From contig NZ_RYYV01000002.1 of assembly GCF_003977665.1 (NCBI RefSeq), forward strand, positions 124,001 through 188,000: DNA of 64,000 nt. Reading direction: 5' to 3'. Source of the DNA: Dyella choica (lineage in GTDB: Bacteria > Pseudomonadota > Gammaproteobacteria > Xanthomonadales > Rhodanobacteraceae). Made by a program: the position numbers and the translations under genes. Of this stretch, positions 35,630 to 44,706 are shown in pieces (positions within the stretch are counted from its first letter, which is position 1; every line of letters starts with the position of its first letter). The notes under the pieces were generated by a model. That model made no database searches and was not told the origin of the DNA. It saw only the letters and a list, made by a program, of their open reading frames with translations.

Positions 35630-36529
35630 TCACCGCTGCAGTTTTGACACGCGCGCAATCAAGTCGTCCAGATGCGACAAAAACATCTTCAGGATGGGTG
35701 AGCTGTTCGATTTGCTGTAACCGGCCACCAGATCAATGGTGGGCGGCTCGCCGGCCAGTGGACGGCTCACCACAGACCACGGCATCAGGTTCTCCACATA
35801 CGTGGGAATGATCGTGACACCGCGTGTTGAAGCCACCAGCGACATCACCATCGCCGGATTGTCCACCACCTGTTCTGGCGTCATTTGCACATCTGAGCGC
35901 GCCAGGTAGTCATCGATCACCGCCTGCAACACCGTCGCTTTTTTGCCAATGCCGATGAAGGGCTCGCCGACCAGATCCTTGGGGTGAATCGTATCGCAGG
36001 ATGCCAGGCGATGATCACTGGGCATCAATACAATTAGCGACTCGTGTGTAACCGGGTGATACGCGAGATCGTAATCGGGTTCCGCGCGCAGGAATGCGAG
36101 ATCGAGTTTGCCGCGGACCAACGCTTCGGCAAGGTCCGGCGAATAATCGCTTGAAACGGTGACATCGATGTTCGGCAGTTCGGCGCGAAGAATGCGTATG
36201 GCTTCCGGGAGCCAGGTCATTTCCTGCCCGGTGAGAAAGCCGAGCGAAAAACGTTGCTTACTCGGCTGCGCCGCCTTGCGCGCCGCCTCGACGGCGATGT
36301 CTACCTGGCTCAACACCATCCGCGCGTGATCGAAGAACACCTTGCCCGCTTCGGTAAGGGTGATGCCGCGCGCGCTGCGGATCAGCAGAGCTGCTCCCAC
36401 CTGATCTTCCAGATCCTTGATCTGCCGGCTCAACGAAGGCTGCGATGTGTGCAGTCGCCGTTCGGCGGCCACCGTCAGGCTGCCTGTTTCGGCGACCGCG
36501 ATGAAATAGCGCAGGTGACGCAGCTCCAT
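35630..36529 (-). CDS. LysR-type transcriptional regulator
   Basis: LysR regulator of 299 residues with N-terminus MELRHLRYFIAVAETGSLTVAAERRLHTSQPSLSRQI, typical of the BenM/CatM-like group, and effector domain segments DLAFLRAEPDYDL and RGVTIIPTYVENL. It is divergent from an alpha/beta hydrolase gene across about 185 bases, an AT-rich region with two CTTTTTAA direct copies (36550-36557 and 36581-36588) that may be part of its binding site. The likely targets are the hydrolase and following SDR genes. Confidence 0.92.
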   Translation of the reverse strand: MELRHLRYFIAVAETGSLTVAAERRLHTSQPSLSRQIKDLEDQVGAALLIRSARGITLTEAGKVFFDHARMVLSQVDIAVEAARKAAQPSKQRFSLGFLTGQEMTWLPEAIRILRAELPNIDVTVSSDYSPDLAEALVRGKLDLAFLRAEPDYDLAYHPVTHESLIVLMPSDHRLASCDTIHPKDLVGEPFIGIGKKATVLQAVIDDYLARSDVQMTPEQVVDNPAMVMSLVASTRGVTIIPTYVENLMPWSVVSRPLAGEPPTIDLVAGYSKSNSSPILKMFLSHLDDLIARVSKLQR

Positions 36530-36713
36530 GGGTTCACTCCTTTGTCATACTTTTTAAGCATGGTGTCAAGCTTACAAAGTCTTTTTAAAGTGCGCCAATC
36601 AGGCTCATATTTCGATCCGTGGCGATATGGCCCGGCGCGGTGGCGATGCCTTAAAGGCTCCTGCGGACGGGCGGCTAAGTGACCCATCTCAATCCCTTAT
36701 GAGGAGTTTCGAC

Positions 36714-37613
36714 ATGACCACGCACACGCATCAGACCGCACCGACCCAGTACGTGGAAGCCAACGGCATTCGCTTCGCCTATCGCCGTTTCGGCAAGGTT
36801 GGCGGTGTGCCATTGGTACTCAACCAGCACTACACCGGCACGATGGACTACTGGGACCCGGCGGTAACCAACGGTCTGGCCAAGACCCGCGAGGTGATTC
36901 TCTTCAACAACGCCGGCGTCTCCTCGAGCTCCGGCGAAGTTCCTCCCAGCTTCCCGGAAATGGGCGGCAATGCCATCGCCTTCATCAAGGCGCTCGGTCT
37001 TTCCAAAGTTGACGTGCTGGGCTTCTCCATCGGCGGCATGGTGGCCCAGGAAATCGCTGTGCAGGGCGGCGATCTGATCCGCAGGGTGATCCTGGTCGGC
37101 ACCGGTCCGCGCGGGGCCGATATGGCCGCCAGCCAGTCGCATGCGATCTTTTCAGGCACCTACGATCCGCCTGAGCAGCTGTGGCTGGCCGTTCACTTCT
37201 CGCCCTCGGCCTCCAGCCGCGAAGCGGGTCTGGCCTTCCTCAAGCGCAAATGGGAACGCCAGGATCGTGATCCGGAAATGAGTGCCGAAGCCATCGCTCG
37301 CCAAGGTGAGGCCATCGGCAAGTACATCGCCCAGCACGAAGGCGTGCTTGACTATCTGAAGGGCATCCGCCAGCCCACCCTCGTCGTGCAGGGCAGCGAT
37401 GATGTGATCATCCCGACGCACAACTCCTACGTCTTGCAACAGAACCTGCCCAACGCCCAGCTGATCATCTACCCGGACGCCAATCACGGCTCCTTCTACC
37501 AATACCCGGAGCTGTTCGTGGCACAAGCCACACAGTTCCTCGACGCAGGATTCAAGACGCCCGACGGTGTGTCCGGAAACCTGCCGTTCCCTGCCCTTCC
37601 GTCGTCCAACTGA
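36714..37613 (+). CDS. Alpha/beta hydrolase
   Basis: Alpha/beta hydrolase of 299 residues. Elbow GFSIGGMVAQE carries the nucleophile Ser; the acid lies in VQGSDDVIIPTHN and the His in DANHGSFYQYPE. No signal peptide. Start at 36714 has GAGGAG upstream and is supported by the family start; the longer reading is not. It leads a co-directional run with two SDR genes and a DUF427 gene. The LysR gene just upstream and divergent is the probable regulator. The oxyanion segment reads NQHYTGTMDYW, an atypical variant that is nevertheless common in this subfamily. Confidence 0.9.
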   Translation: MTTHTHQTAPTQYVEANGIRFAYRRFGKVGGVPLVLNQHYTGTMDYWDPAVTNGLAKTREVILFNNAGVSSSSGEVPPSFPEMGGNAIAFIKALGLSKVDVLGFSIGGMVAQEIAVQGGDLIRRVILVGTGPRGADMAASQSHAIFSGTYDPPEQLWLAVHFSPSASSREAGLAFLKRKWERQDRDPEMSAEAIARQGEAIGKYIAQHEGVLDYLKGIRQPTLVVQGSDDVIIPTHNSYVLQQNLPNAQLIIYPDANHGSFYQYPELFVAQATQFLDAGFKTPDGVSGNLPFPALPSSN

Positions 37614-37649
37614 ACCCTCTTACTTCACTACTTTGAAGGAATAACTCTC

Positions 37650-38390
37650 ATGGCAAACCTGACCAACAAGACAGCACTCGTAACCGGCGCCTCTCGCGGC
37701 ATTGGCGCGGCCATCGCCAAGCGGCTGGCCGCCGATGGTGCCAGCGTGGCAATCACCTATAGCAAGGGCGCCGCTGCCGCTGCCCAGGTGGTGAAAGACA
37801 TCGAAGGAGCCGGCGGCAAAGCCATCGCGATCCAAGCGGACGCAACCGATGCCAAGGCTGTCAACGCCGCGGTGGAACAGGTTGCGAAAACCTTCGGCCG
37901 ACTCGACATTCTGGTCAACAACGCGGGCACCGCCATCCCCAAGCCGTTCGAAGAAGCCACCCTGGATGAGCTGGACACGGTGATCGATATCAATCTGCGC
38001 GGCGTGTTCATCGCCACGCAGGCCGCGCTCAAGCACCTGCCGGATGGCAGTCGCATCATCAATATCGGCTCCTGCGTTGGCGAGCGGAATATGACGCCGG
38101 GTCTGGCGGCTTACGCCGCAACCAAAGGCGCGGTGAAAATGTTCACGCAAGGACTGTCGCGCGAGGTCGGGTCCCGCGGCATCACGGTCAACAATATCCA
38201 GCCCGGCCCCATCGACACCGACCTGAATCCCGCCGAAGGCGATTGGGCAACACCGCAGATCGCCAACACCGCGCTGAAGCGCTACGGACAGGTTGCGGAC
38301 GTCGCCGCGATGGTGGCCTTCGTCGCCGGCCCCGAGGCGGGCTATATCACTGGCGCGAGCCTGACGGTTGACGGCGGTACCAACGCCTGA
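37650..38390 (+). CDS. SDR family oxidoreductase (FabG-like)
   Basis: Classical SDR of 246 residues: TGASRGIGAA, NNAGTAIPKPFEE, catalytic YAATK, and NNIQPGPIDTDLNP. Active site is complete. It starts 36 bases after the hydrolase and is in the same direction, so the pair is probably co-transcribed. A perfect hairpin (38425-38446) follows before the DUF427 gene, suggesting differential expression. The closest other SDR in the window (38923-39669) shares the FabG-like pattern, so a duplication of an SDR gene in this unit is possible. Confidence 0.92.
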   Translation: MANLTNKTALVTGASRGIGAAIAKRLAADGASVAITYSKGAAAAAQVVKDIEGAGGKAIAIQADATDAKAVNAAVEQVAKTFGRLDILVNNAGTAIPKPFEEATLDELDTVIDINLRGVFIATQAALKHLPDGSRIINIGSCVGERNMTPGLAAYAATKGAVKMFTQGLSREVGSRGITVNNIQPGPIDTDLNPAEGDWATPQIANTALKRYGQVADVAAMVAFVAGPEAGYITGASLTVDGGTNA

Positions 38391-38424
38391 GAACGCATGA
38401 GGGTAGCCCATTGCAAGAACCTCT

Positions 38425-38446
38425 CGCGCCTCTTTTTAGAGGCGCG
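38425..38446 (+). terminator. Intercistronic hairpin
   Basis: A 9-bp perfect stem CGCGCCTCT / AGAGGCGCG with TTTT as loop lies between the SDR and DUF427 genes. It has no T-tract after it, so it may reduce or stabilise transcript rather than fully terminate. Confidence 0.55.
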
Positions 38447-38485
38447 TAAACCGGACGAGCAATCGTCCTCCCAAGGAGATCTCAC

Positions 38486-38884
38486 GTGACCAAGAATGAC
38501 CAGACTTCCACCAGATCGATCAAGAAACCTGGACCGGATCACCCCATCACGATCGAACGCAATACACATCGCGTTATCGTAAAAATCCTTGGGCAGGTCG
38601 TCGCGGATACGCGTCATGCCCTCACGTTGAAAGAAGCCAGTTATCCAGCAGTGCAGTACATTCCACGCAACGATGTGGATATGGCACTGCTGAAACGCAC
38701 TGATCACAGCACTTACTGCCCGTACAAGGGCGAGTGCTCCTACTTCAGCATTCCGACGGGTGGTGAACGCGCCGTCAATGCGGTGTGGACGTACGAGCAT
38801 CCCTACGAAGCTGTTGCGCTTATCAAGGACCACGTCGCGTTCTATCCCGATCGCGTCAATGTCATCGAACAGCTTGACGGCTGA
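38486..38884 (+). CDS. DUF427 domain protein
   Basis: Small 132-residue protein of the DUF427 family, recognisable from VKILGQVVADTRHALTLKE, YIPRNDVDMALLKRTDHSTYCPYKGECSY and VAFYPDRVNVIE. The Cys-x-x-x-x-x-Cys pattern CPYKGEC is conserved in the family. The function is not known; DUF427 proteins are often encoded next to oxidoreductases. Between two SDR genes in the same direction, with AAGGAGATCTCACGTG-type Shine-Dalgarno upstream. Confidence 0.88.
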   Translation: MTKNDQTSTRSIKKPGPDHPITIERNTHRVIVKILGQVVADTRHALTLKEASYPAVQYIPRNDVDMALLKRTDHSTYCPYKGECSYFSIPTGGERAVNAVWTYEHPYEAVALIKDHVAFYPDRVNVIEQLDG

Positions 38885-38922
38885 TTCCGCCATCCGACCT
38901 CCCCTACGAACGGAGAAATGTC

Positions 38923-39669
38923 ATGAGCAATCTCACGGGTAAAACGGCGCTGGTGACCGGCGCCTCACGCGGTATCGGTCGGGCCGCCGCGCTTGCCCTG
39001 GCCAAATCCGGCGCCCAGGTTCTGGTCCATTACCGCAGTGCGCAGAAGGAAGCCGATGCCGTCGTGGAAGATATCCGTAAAGCCGGCGGTCGTGCCGAGA
39101 AACTAGGTGCCGATCTAAGCATGCCGAACGGTCCGCATGAATTGGCCAGACAGGCTCGCAGCATCATCGGCGACCGATTGGATATCCTCGTGGCCAACGC
39201 TGGCGTCTCAAAGGCAGCGACCATCGAAGACACCACGGTCAAGGACTTCGACCAGCTCTTTGCCGTGAACGTGCGTGCGCCGTATTTCCTGATCCAGCAA
39301 CTGCTGCCGACCATGTGTGCGGGCAGCAACATCATCTTTACCTCTTCGCTCGTTGCGCGCGCTGCGGTAGGCGACCTATCCGCTTATGCGGCGACCAAAG
39401 GCGCCGTCGACACGTTGGTCAAGCATTTCGCAGCATCGCTGGGCTCCCGCGGTATCCGCGTCAACGCCGTCGCGCCAGGGGTGGTGCAGACGGATATGTC
39501 CCATTTCACCAAGACTGAAGAAGGCCGGAATGTGACACTGGGCATGCAGGCGCTCAAGCGCCTCGCACAGCCCAACGATATCGCCGGCGCCATTGCGTTT
39601 CTTGCCTCGGACGAGGCGCGCTGGATTACCGGTGACACCCTGCAAGTGGATGGTGGTTCGAAGCTGTAG
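38923..39669 (+). CDS. SDR family oxidoreductase (FabG-like)
   Basis: Classical SDR of 248 residues: TGASRGIGRAAAL, NAGVSKAATIEDTT, catalytic Ser in FTSSLVARA, YAATK and the C-terminal GDTLQVDGGSKL. Active site complete. The NAD(P)-binding glycine motif and length place it near 3-oxoacyl-ACP-reductase-like enzymes. It follows DUF427 by 38 bases. Its neighbours suggest a small catabolic unit under the LysR gene at 35630. Confidence 0.92.
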   Translation: MSNLTGKTALVTGASRGIGRAAALALAKSGAQVLVHYRSAQKEADAVVEDIRKAGGRAEKLGADLSMPNGPHELARQARSIIGDRLDILVANAGVSKAATIEDTTVKDFDQLFAVNVRAPYFLIQQLLPTMCAGSNIIFTSSLVARAAVGDLSAYAATKGAVDTLVKHFAASLGSRGIRVNAVAPGVVQTDMSHFTKTEEGRNVTLGMQALKRLAQPNDIAGAIAFLASDEARWITGDTLQVDGGSKL

Positions 39670-40159
39670 CAAAAGGCGTGCCTTGGCTGACTGGCTGTTG
39701 ATTACCTGCGTGAAACGGACGATGTGTAAGAGTCGCAACTCCTACTAGTGTGTCGACGGGCTTGTGATCGCCGAACAGCGTCACCCGAGTCGCTTCGTTA
39801 AGGTGCTGCGTCGCGACATCTGCGTGTCAAGCGACTGTCGGCAATAAGTCGAGTAATCGCAGCCATTGCGTTAAAATTGTCCTTCTCTCGAACTCAAATC
39901 TAACTGATCCATGGCGTGCGAGCGGATCAAGTCAGACGACGTTCATTCGCGTTCAACTATTCCTTTACGCATCTGGTGCTGGCGCAGTGCATCAATCGAG
40001 TTTCGTAATTCCTGCGATTCGCAGCACGTAAGTCCTCTGCGCACCAGATACAGCCAACTCGCTGTGTCATCTCGGATTGAGATGTTCGCTTTCTCATCGC
40101 TCCGCTTCGGCGCACAGGCGTGGGCGTCTGTGCGACTTCAATGACAGAGACGAACCATT
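39670..40159. other. Intergenic region without a supported gene
   Basis: About 490 bases between the last SDR gene and the exopolysaccharide-type operon. No convincing coding frame; the region is somewhat less GC-rich than the flanking genes and is expected to contain the operon promoter. I could not place -10/-35 boxes reliably. Confidence 0.45.
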
Positions 40160-41431
40160 TTGAAAACTCAGTTGATTCCCCGTGAACCCCTACACCGACC
40201 TACCGCGTTACCACCCAGCAAGATCAAGCCAGACAAGAAGTCATCGTTCGCCCTTGTGCCTCGCCTCGCCGGCTACGCACTCATGGCCTTCATTGGCTGG
40301 CTGCTGGTGTCGACGCTGGTTGAGCCCTGGATTTCCACCAGTGCCACGCGCGCCGTCATAAACGCACCAGCCATTCTGATCACCGCGCCGATCAGCGGCA
40401 CGGTAAGCGCCCAATACGCGCAAAATGGACAACCCATTGCGCCAGGACAAACCATCGCCGTAGTGAAGAACACCACCGTGCCGCGTGATGCGCTAACCAC
40501 GCTTCTTACGCAGCGCCTTGAGCTGCAAAGCCATCTGGACGACGTCAATAGCCGTCTGCAGGCCGATCAACACATGCTCGACTACACCAACACGCAATAT
40601 GGCAAATACCAGGAGGCAAGCTTGGCCCAGCTCAAGACCTCCTACGCGTCCATGCAGGCCCAGCAGGATGCGGCAGACGCCAAACTGGAAGCGCTCGATG
40701 CCAAATATGCACGCGCCATGGCACTGGAACGTGACGGCGCCATCAGCGCGGCCAACGTAGCCACCGCGCGCGCGGATGCCGATACCGCGCGCAAGGAAGC
40801 CGACGCATTGGATATGAGCGCCAAGAGCGTCAGCGCAGGCATCGCCGCCGCGCAACGCGGCGTGTATGTCTCCGCCGGGCAGAACAGCAATGGCCAGTTG
40901 CCGCAACTGGCGCAGCACCGCGCCGATATTCAAAACAGCATCAAGGAAGAGCAAGCGCAGATCGATGCGATGAACCAGCAGATGGACCATCTCAACCAAT
41001 TGGTCACGCATGAGCAGGATCGTGTGCAGGCGCTCTCTGACTATGCGGTCAAAGCCTATGCGCCCGGCACGGCACAGGAAGTGGTCGCCCCGATCGGCAC
41101 GCAAGTGGCCGTAGGAGCGACCTTGGTTCGTGCCACCGACTGCAGCAAGACCAATGTCGTGGCGGTATTCCCTGCGCGCATGACGCCACGCCTGAATATC
41201 GGCACCGAGCTGCGCGTACGTGTCAGCGAAACCAGTCGCGCACGCAGTGCGCACATCACGCAGCTGATGCCAAAGGCCACCGAGTCCCTGCAAAACAGCT
41301 ACAGCGCGCCCTTCCCCTATGCCGAAGATGGTTCTGTCTACGCACTCGCACAATGGGATAGCCCGGACCCCGCCGACCCAGCACTGCGATCCTGCACGCC
41401 TGGTCGCAGCGTGATGGCAAGCTTGCGTTGA
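40160..41431 (+). CDS. HlyD-type periplasmic adaptor (membrane fusion protein)
   Basis: Inner-membrane-anchored adaptor of 423 residues. A single N-terminal TM segment (about 33-55: LVPRLAGYALMAFIGWLL) is followed by a biotinyl-lipoyl half motif (ITAPISGTVSAQYAQNGQPI), a long alpha-helical coiled coil (about 105-290), and the second lipoyl half (VVAPIGTQVAVGATLVRA). This is the HlyD fold, bridging inner-membrane export to an outer-membrane TolC-like channel. The frame has no ATG before the TM segment: the only start before it is TTG at 40160. First gene of the four-gene polysaccharide operon. Confidence 0.87.
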   Translation: MKTQLIPREPLHRPTALPPSKIKPDKKSSFALVPRLAGYALMAFIGWLLVSTLVEPWISTSATRAVINAPAILITAPISGTVSAQYAQNGQPIAPGQTIAVVKNTTVPRDALTTLLTQRLELQSHLDDVNSRLQADQHMLDYTNTQYGKYQEASLAQLKTSYASMQAQQDAADAKLEALDAKYARAMALERDGAISAANVATARADADTARKEADALDMSAKSVSAGIAAAQRGVYVSAGQNSNGQLPQLAQHRADIQNSIKEEQAQIDAMNQQMDHLNQLVTHEQDRVQALSDYAVKAYAPGTAQEVVAPIGTQVAVGATLVRATDCSKTNVVAVFPARMTPRLNIGTELRVRVSETSRARSAHITQLMPKATESLQNSYSAPFPYAEDGSVYALAQWDSPDPADPALRSCTPGRSVMASLR

Positions 41432-41453
41432 TCTCGTGCCGAAGGAGTCTCCT

Positions 41454-42722
41454 ATGTCTACGCGATGGCGTCAGGTTGCAAGCGTCGGCCTGATCTTCAC
41501 GATGGTTGCATCCACGCATGCAAACGCCGGCACTTTACAACAGCAGCTCGCTGCCAGCAGTTGTGGCACCTTGCGCTCGGCGGCGATGGCGGAACCTGGC
41601 AACGGACCTATGCTGTTGCCGAGCTACCCCACCTTGAAACAAGGCGATGACGCGACCCGGGCGCTGGAAAACGTGGCATTCGTCTACGACAACGCCTTGG
41701 CCGGCATCGCGCTCAGCGCCTGCGGAAACCCTGATCAAGCGCGTCGCATCGCCGATGCCCTATTGCTCGCCGCTGTGCATGATCCCAGCTTCAAGGACGG
41801 TCGGCTACGCAATGCCTACCGATCAGGTCCGGCCCATGCCGACAAGGTTGAGCTGCCTGGCTACTGGCAGAGTCATGGCAACTACTGGAGCCAGGACCCG
41901 TATCAGGTCGGCACCGCCGTAGGTAATGTCGCGTGGGCCGCGTTGCTGCTGCTGAGCGTCTACGATCACAGTCACGATCGTCGTTATCTGGATGGCGCCG
42001 TGGCGCAGCTTCGCTGGATCCAGGATCACGCTTCAGGCGCCGCATCGCCACCGGGCTATGAGGGCGGCTTCTTCGGTTACGACAATGCTCAGCGCGCCCA
42101 GCACTGGAAAGCCACCGAACACAATATCGACGTCTATGCCGCCGCCACCTGGGCCGGCCGCGACAGCGGCGACCCGGCGCTCGCGCAACAGGCGAAACTG
42201 GCAGCTGGCTTCGTCTATTCGATGTGGGACGACACGCAGCATCGTTTTCTTGTGGGCACCCTGGACGATGGGAAGACGCTTTCCCACGACAAATCCGGGC
42301 TGGACGCCCAGCTCTGGCCACTGCTGGCGTTCAGTTCGCCGCCGGCCGAATGGAACCAGGTGTGGTCATGGGTCGATACGCAGCATCGCTACGGCAATGG
42401 CTACGGCTATCGCCGTCATCCCGATGGGATCTGGACCGAAGGCACGGCGCAGGTCGCCACCGCGCTGCAAGCCAGCGGCAAGCCGGTGCCCGACGCCGTC
42501 TGGCAGTTGCTCGCGGCACAACGCAGCGAGAGCGGCATGCTCTACGCCACGCCGCAGCGGAGGATCGGCACTGACTTCGCGATTGGCCCCACGTCGACGT
42601 ATGCCGACTTCTTCTACTACCACCTGCCGCACTTGGGCGCGACTGCCTGGGCTGCATTGGCAGGCATGGGCTGGAATCCACTCACCGGTCGCCCGATCGC
42701 GCGCACGGAGGCCACGCCATGA
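41454..42722 (+). CDS. Periplasmic (alpha/alpha)6 glycosidase-like protein
   Basis: Exported protein of 422 residues with a signal peptide (about 1-26, ending THANAG). The helical-repeat sequence with many Trp and Tyr and segments such as PGYWQSHGNYWSQDP, GYEGGFFGYD, WKATEHNIDVYAAATW and YADFFYYHLP matches a six-hairpin glycosidase fold. The family and catalytic acids are not assigned. In a polysaccharide operon it probably trims or hydrolyses polymer in the periplasm, as BcsZ or AlgL do in other systems. The start at 41454 has AAGGAG upstream. Its stop overlaps the synthase start by 4 bases. Confidence 0.72.
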   Translation: MSTRWRQVASVGLIFTMVASTHANAGTLQQQLAASSCGTLRSAAMAEPGNGPMLLPSYPTLKQGDDATRALENVAFVYDNALAGIALSACGNPDQARRIADALLLAAVHDPSFKDGRLRNAYRSGPAHADKVELPGYWQSHGNYWSQDPYQVGTAVGNVAWAALLLLSVYDHSHDRRYLDGAVAQLRWIQDHASGAASPPGYEGGFFGYDNAQRAQHWKATEHNIDVYAAATWAGRDSGDPALAQQAKLAAGFVYSMWDDTQHRFLVGTLDDGKTLSHDKSGLDAQLWPLLAFSSPPAEWNQVWSWVDTQHRYGNGYGYRRHPDGIWTEGTAQVATALQASGKPVPDAVWQLLAAQRSESGMLYATPQRRIGTDFAIGPTSTYADFFYYHLPHLGATAWAALAGMGWNPLTGRPIARTEATP

Positions 42723-44692
42723 CCCTGCCCGTCGATGAGATGAAGCTGCTGCATTTACTCGCGCTGACCGTGCTGTTCGGTATCGGCATGGCGTGCGTGG
42801 CCAATCCGAAACGGTCGCTCCATCGCCTTGTGTTCGGTACATTCTCGGGCGTCCTGCTACTGCGCTATGCCATCTGGCGCGCCACTGAAACTCTGCCTGA
42901 TCCCAGTCACGGCTTTGCCAGCGTGTGGTCTTACGTTTTCTTCTTCTTCGAGATGGTTTCCATCGTCTACACGCTTGCCACCATCGTGGTGATGGTGCGT
43001 CGTCGCGATTCGCGCCCATCCGCCGATGCCGGCGAAGCGAGGCTGCGCGCCGCGGGTGGCCGCGTCCCCGCGGTCGATGTATTCATTGCCACCTACAACG
43101 AAGACCTGCAGATCCTCGAGAAAACCATCGTCTCGGCGAAAGCCATCGACTATCCACATGTCAACGTCTGGGTGCTGGACGATACCCGTCGCGACTGGCT
43201 GCGCGATTACTGTGCGCGGATGGACGTGCACTACGTGAGGCGCGAGGACAACCGCCACGCCAAGGCAGGCAATCTCAACAACGGGCTTAAACTGTCCGCG
43301 CAGCACACGAACGCGCCCTACATTCTTGTGCTGGACGCCGATTTCGCGTCGCAGAAAAACATTCTTTACCGCGTACTCGGCCTGTTCGACGAGCCCAACG
43401 TAGCCTTGGTACAGACGCCGCAGTTCTACTACAACGCCGACCCGATCCAGCACAACCTGGGTGCGACCGACAGTTGGGTGGACGAACAACGCGTATTCTT
43501 CGACGTTTTCCAACCATCACGCGATGCGTGGAACTCAGCCTTTTGTGTGGGAACTTCGTTCGTGATATCGCGCGAGGCGATCACCCAGGCCGGCGGCTTC
43601 CCTACCGACAGCGTATGTGAAGACATCCATACGACCTATGTGTTGCGCAGGAACGGCCACATCACCCGCTGGCTCAACGAACGTCTCTCCGTGGGGTTGT
43701 CCGCCGAGGGCCTGATTGAGTACATCAACCAGCGCGGCCGCTGGTGCCTGGGCACGATGCAGGTGGCCCTGTTGAAGGATGGCCCTCTGCGCGGTCCCGG
43801 CTATAACCTGGTTGACCGGCTGCACTATATCCACGGGATGCTGCACTGGATCGGCAAGCCATTCCTACTACTGATGCTGATAGCGCCGGTGCTGTACTGG
43901 TACTTCGGCATCGCTGCGTTCTACACGACGCCGGAGCAGTTCGTTTTTTACGGCGTGCCAGCACTGGTCGGATTCTGGCTCTACGGCCCGTGGATCACCG
44001 AGCGAAAAACGCTGCCGATCTTCACCGAGGTGACCCAATTGGTGGCGGCCTATGCCGTGACGATGACCATGATTTCCGCTTGCTTCAAGCCGTTCGGGCG
44101 CCCCTTCAAGGTCACCGCCAAGGGGCTTGATCGCAGCAAAGTGGTTGTCCACTGGAAACTGGCCAGCTTCTTCATCGCACTCATGCTGTGCCTGATGGCG
44201 GGCGCTGTTAATAGCGTGATGACTGCTCAGATGAATGGCGGCACCGCGTTCAACCTGGCATGGACACTGATCGCGCTAGTGCTGGACTTGGCCGCGATCG
44301 TGGCGTGCGTTGATTTGCCGCGATTGCGGCAAGAAGAGCGCTTCCCCTTCCCGCGCGCCGCGCGCTGGCGTCAAGGTGGGCATGTGCAATCTAGCGAGTT
44401 CATCGATATCTCGCTCGATGGCGCGGCCATGAGCCACAGCCCCGTGATGCCCACGCCAGGCGAAGCGCTTGAAGTGTCCGTACCAGAAGTCGGTTGGGTG
44501 CCGGCCACGGTGGTGCGCCTCAGTAAACGCCGCTTGTGTGTGCGCTTCAAGCCGAATGAGGCAACCCGGCACCTCCTGATCAAGCTGATTTTTTGTCATG
44601 CCCCACACAACATCGCCGTCAAGGCACGTCCGCTACGCGCCTTCGCCCAACTGATGCGCATGGCTGGCTTTGCCCTCTTTCCTCCGCGATGA
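42719..44692 (+). CDS. Cellulose-synthase-like GT2 glycosyltransferase with PilZ domain
   Basis: Processive inner-membrane GT2 polysaccharide synthase of 657 residues. Two N-terminal TM helices, then the catalytic loop: DD (154-155) in VLDDTRRDW, DAD (206-208) in LVLDADF, D302 in SVCEDIHT, and QRGRW (338-342), the complete D, DxD, D, QxxRW signature. Further TM helices follow. The C-terminal domain has a PilZ signature, RxxxR at 537-541 (RQEER) and DxSxxG at 563-568 (DISLDG), indicating c-di-GMP activation as in BcsA. Start overlaps the preceding stop by 4 bases. The sugar polymerised (cellulose or another beta-glycan) is not certain. Confidence 0.92.
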   Translation: MTLPVDEMKLLHLLALTVLFGIGMACVANPKRSLHRLVFGTFSGVLLLRYAIWRATETLPDPSHGFASVWSYVFFFFEMVSIVYTLATIVVMVRRRDSRPSADAGEARLRAAGGRVPAVDVFIATYNEDLQILEKTIVSAKAIDYPHVNVWVLDDTRRDWLRDYCARMDVHYVRREDNRHAKAGNLNNGLKLSAQHTNAPYILVLDADFASQKNILYRVLGLFDEPNVALVQTPQFYYNADPIQHNLGATDSWVDEQRVFFDVFQPSRDAWNSAFCVGTSFVISREAITQAGGFPTDSVCEDIHTTYVLRRNGHITRWLNERLSVGLSAEGLIEYINQRGRWCLGTMQVALLKDGPLRGPGYNLVDRLHYIHGMLHWIGKPFLLLMLIAPVLYWYFGIAAFYTTPEQFVFYGVPALVGFWLYGPWITERKTLPIFTEVTQLVAAYAVTMTMISACFKPFGRPFKVTAKGLDRSKVVVHWKLASFFIALMLCLMAGAVNSVMTAQMNGGTAFNLAWTLIALVLDLAAIVACVDLPRLRQEERFPFPRAARWRQGGHVQSSEFIDISLDGAAMSHSPVMPTPGEALEVSVPEVGWVPATVVRLSKRRLCVRFKPNEATRHLLIKLIFCHAPHNIAVKARPLRAFAQLMRMAGFALFPPR

Positions 44693-44706
44693 TCCTGGAG
44701 ATTGCC

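Noticed and set aside
39911-40144. 77-codon frame upstream of the polysaccharide operon
   Set aside because: Residue composition of non-coding DNA and no neighbours of similar function.
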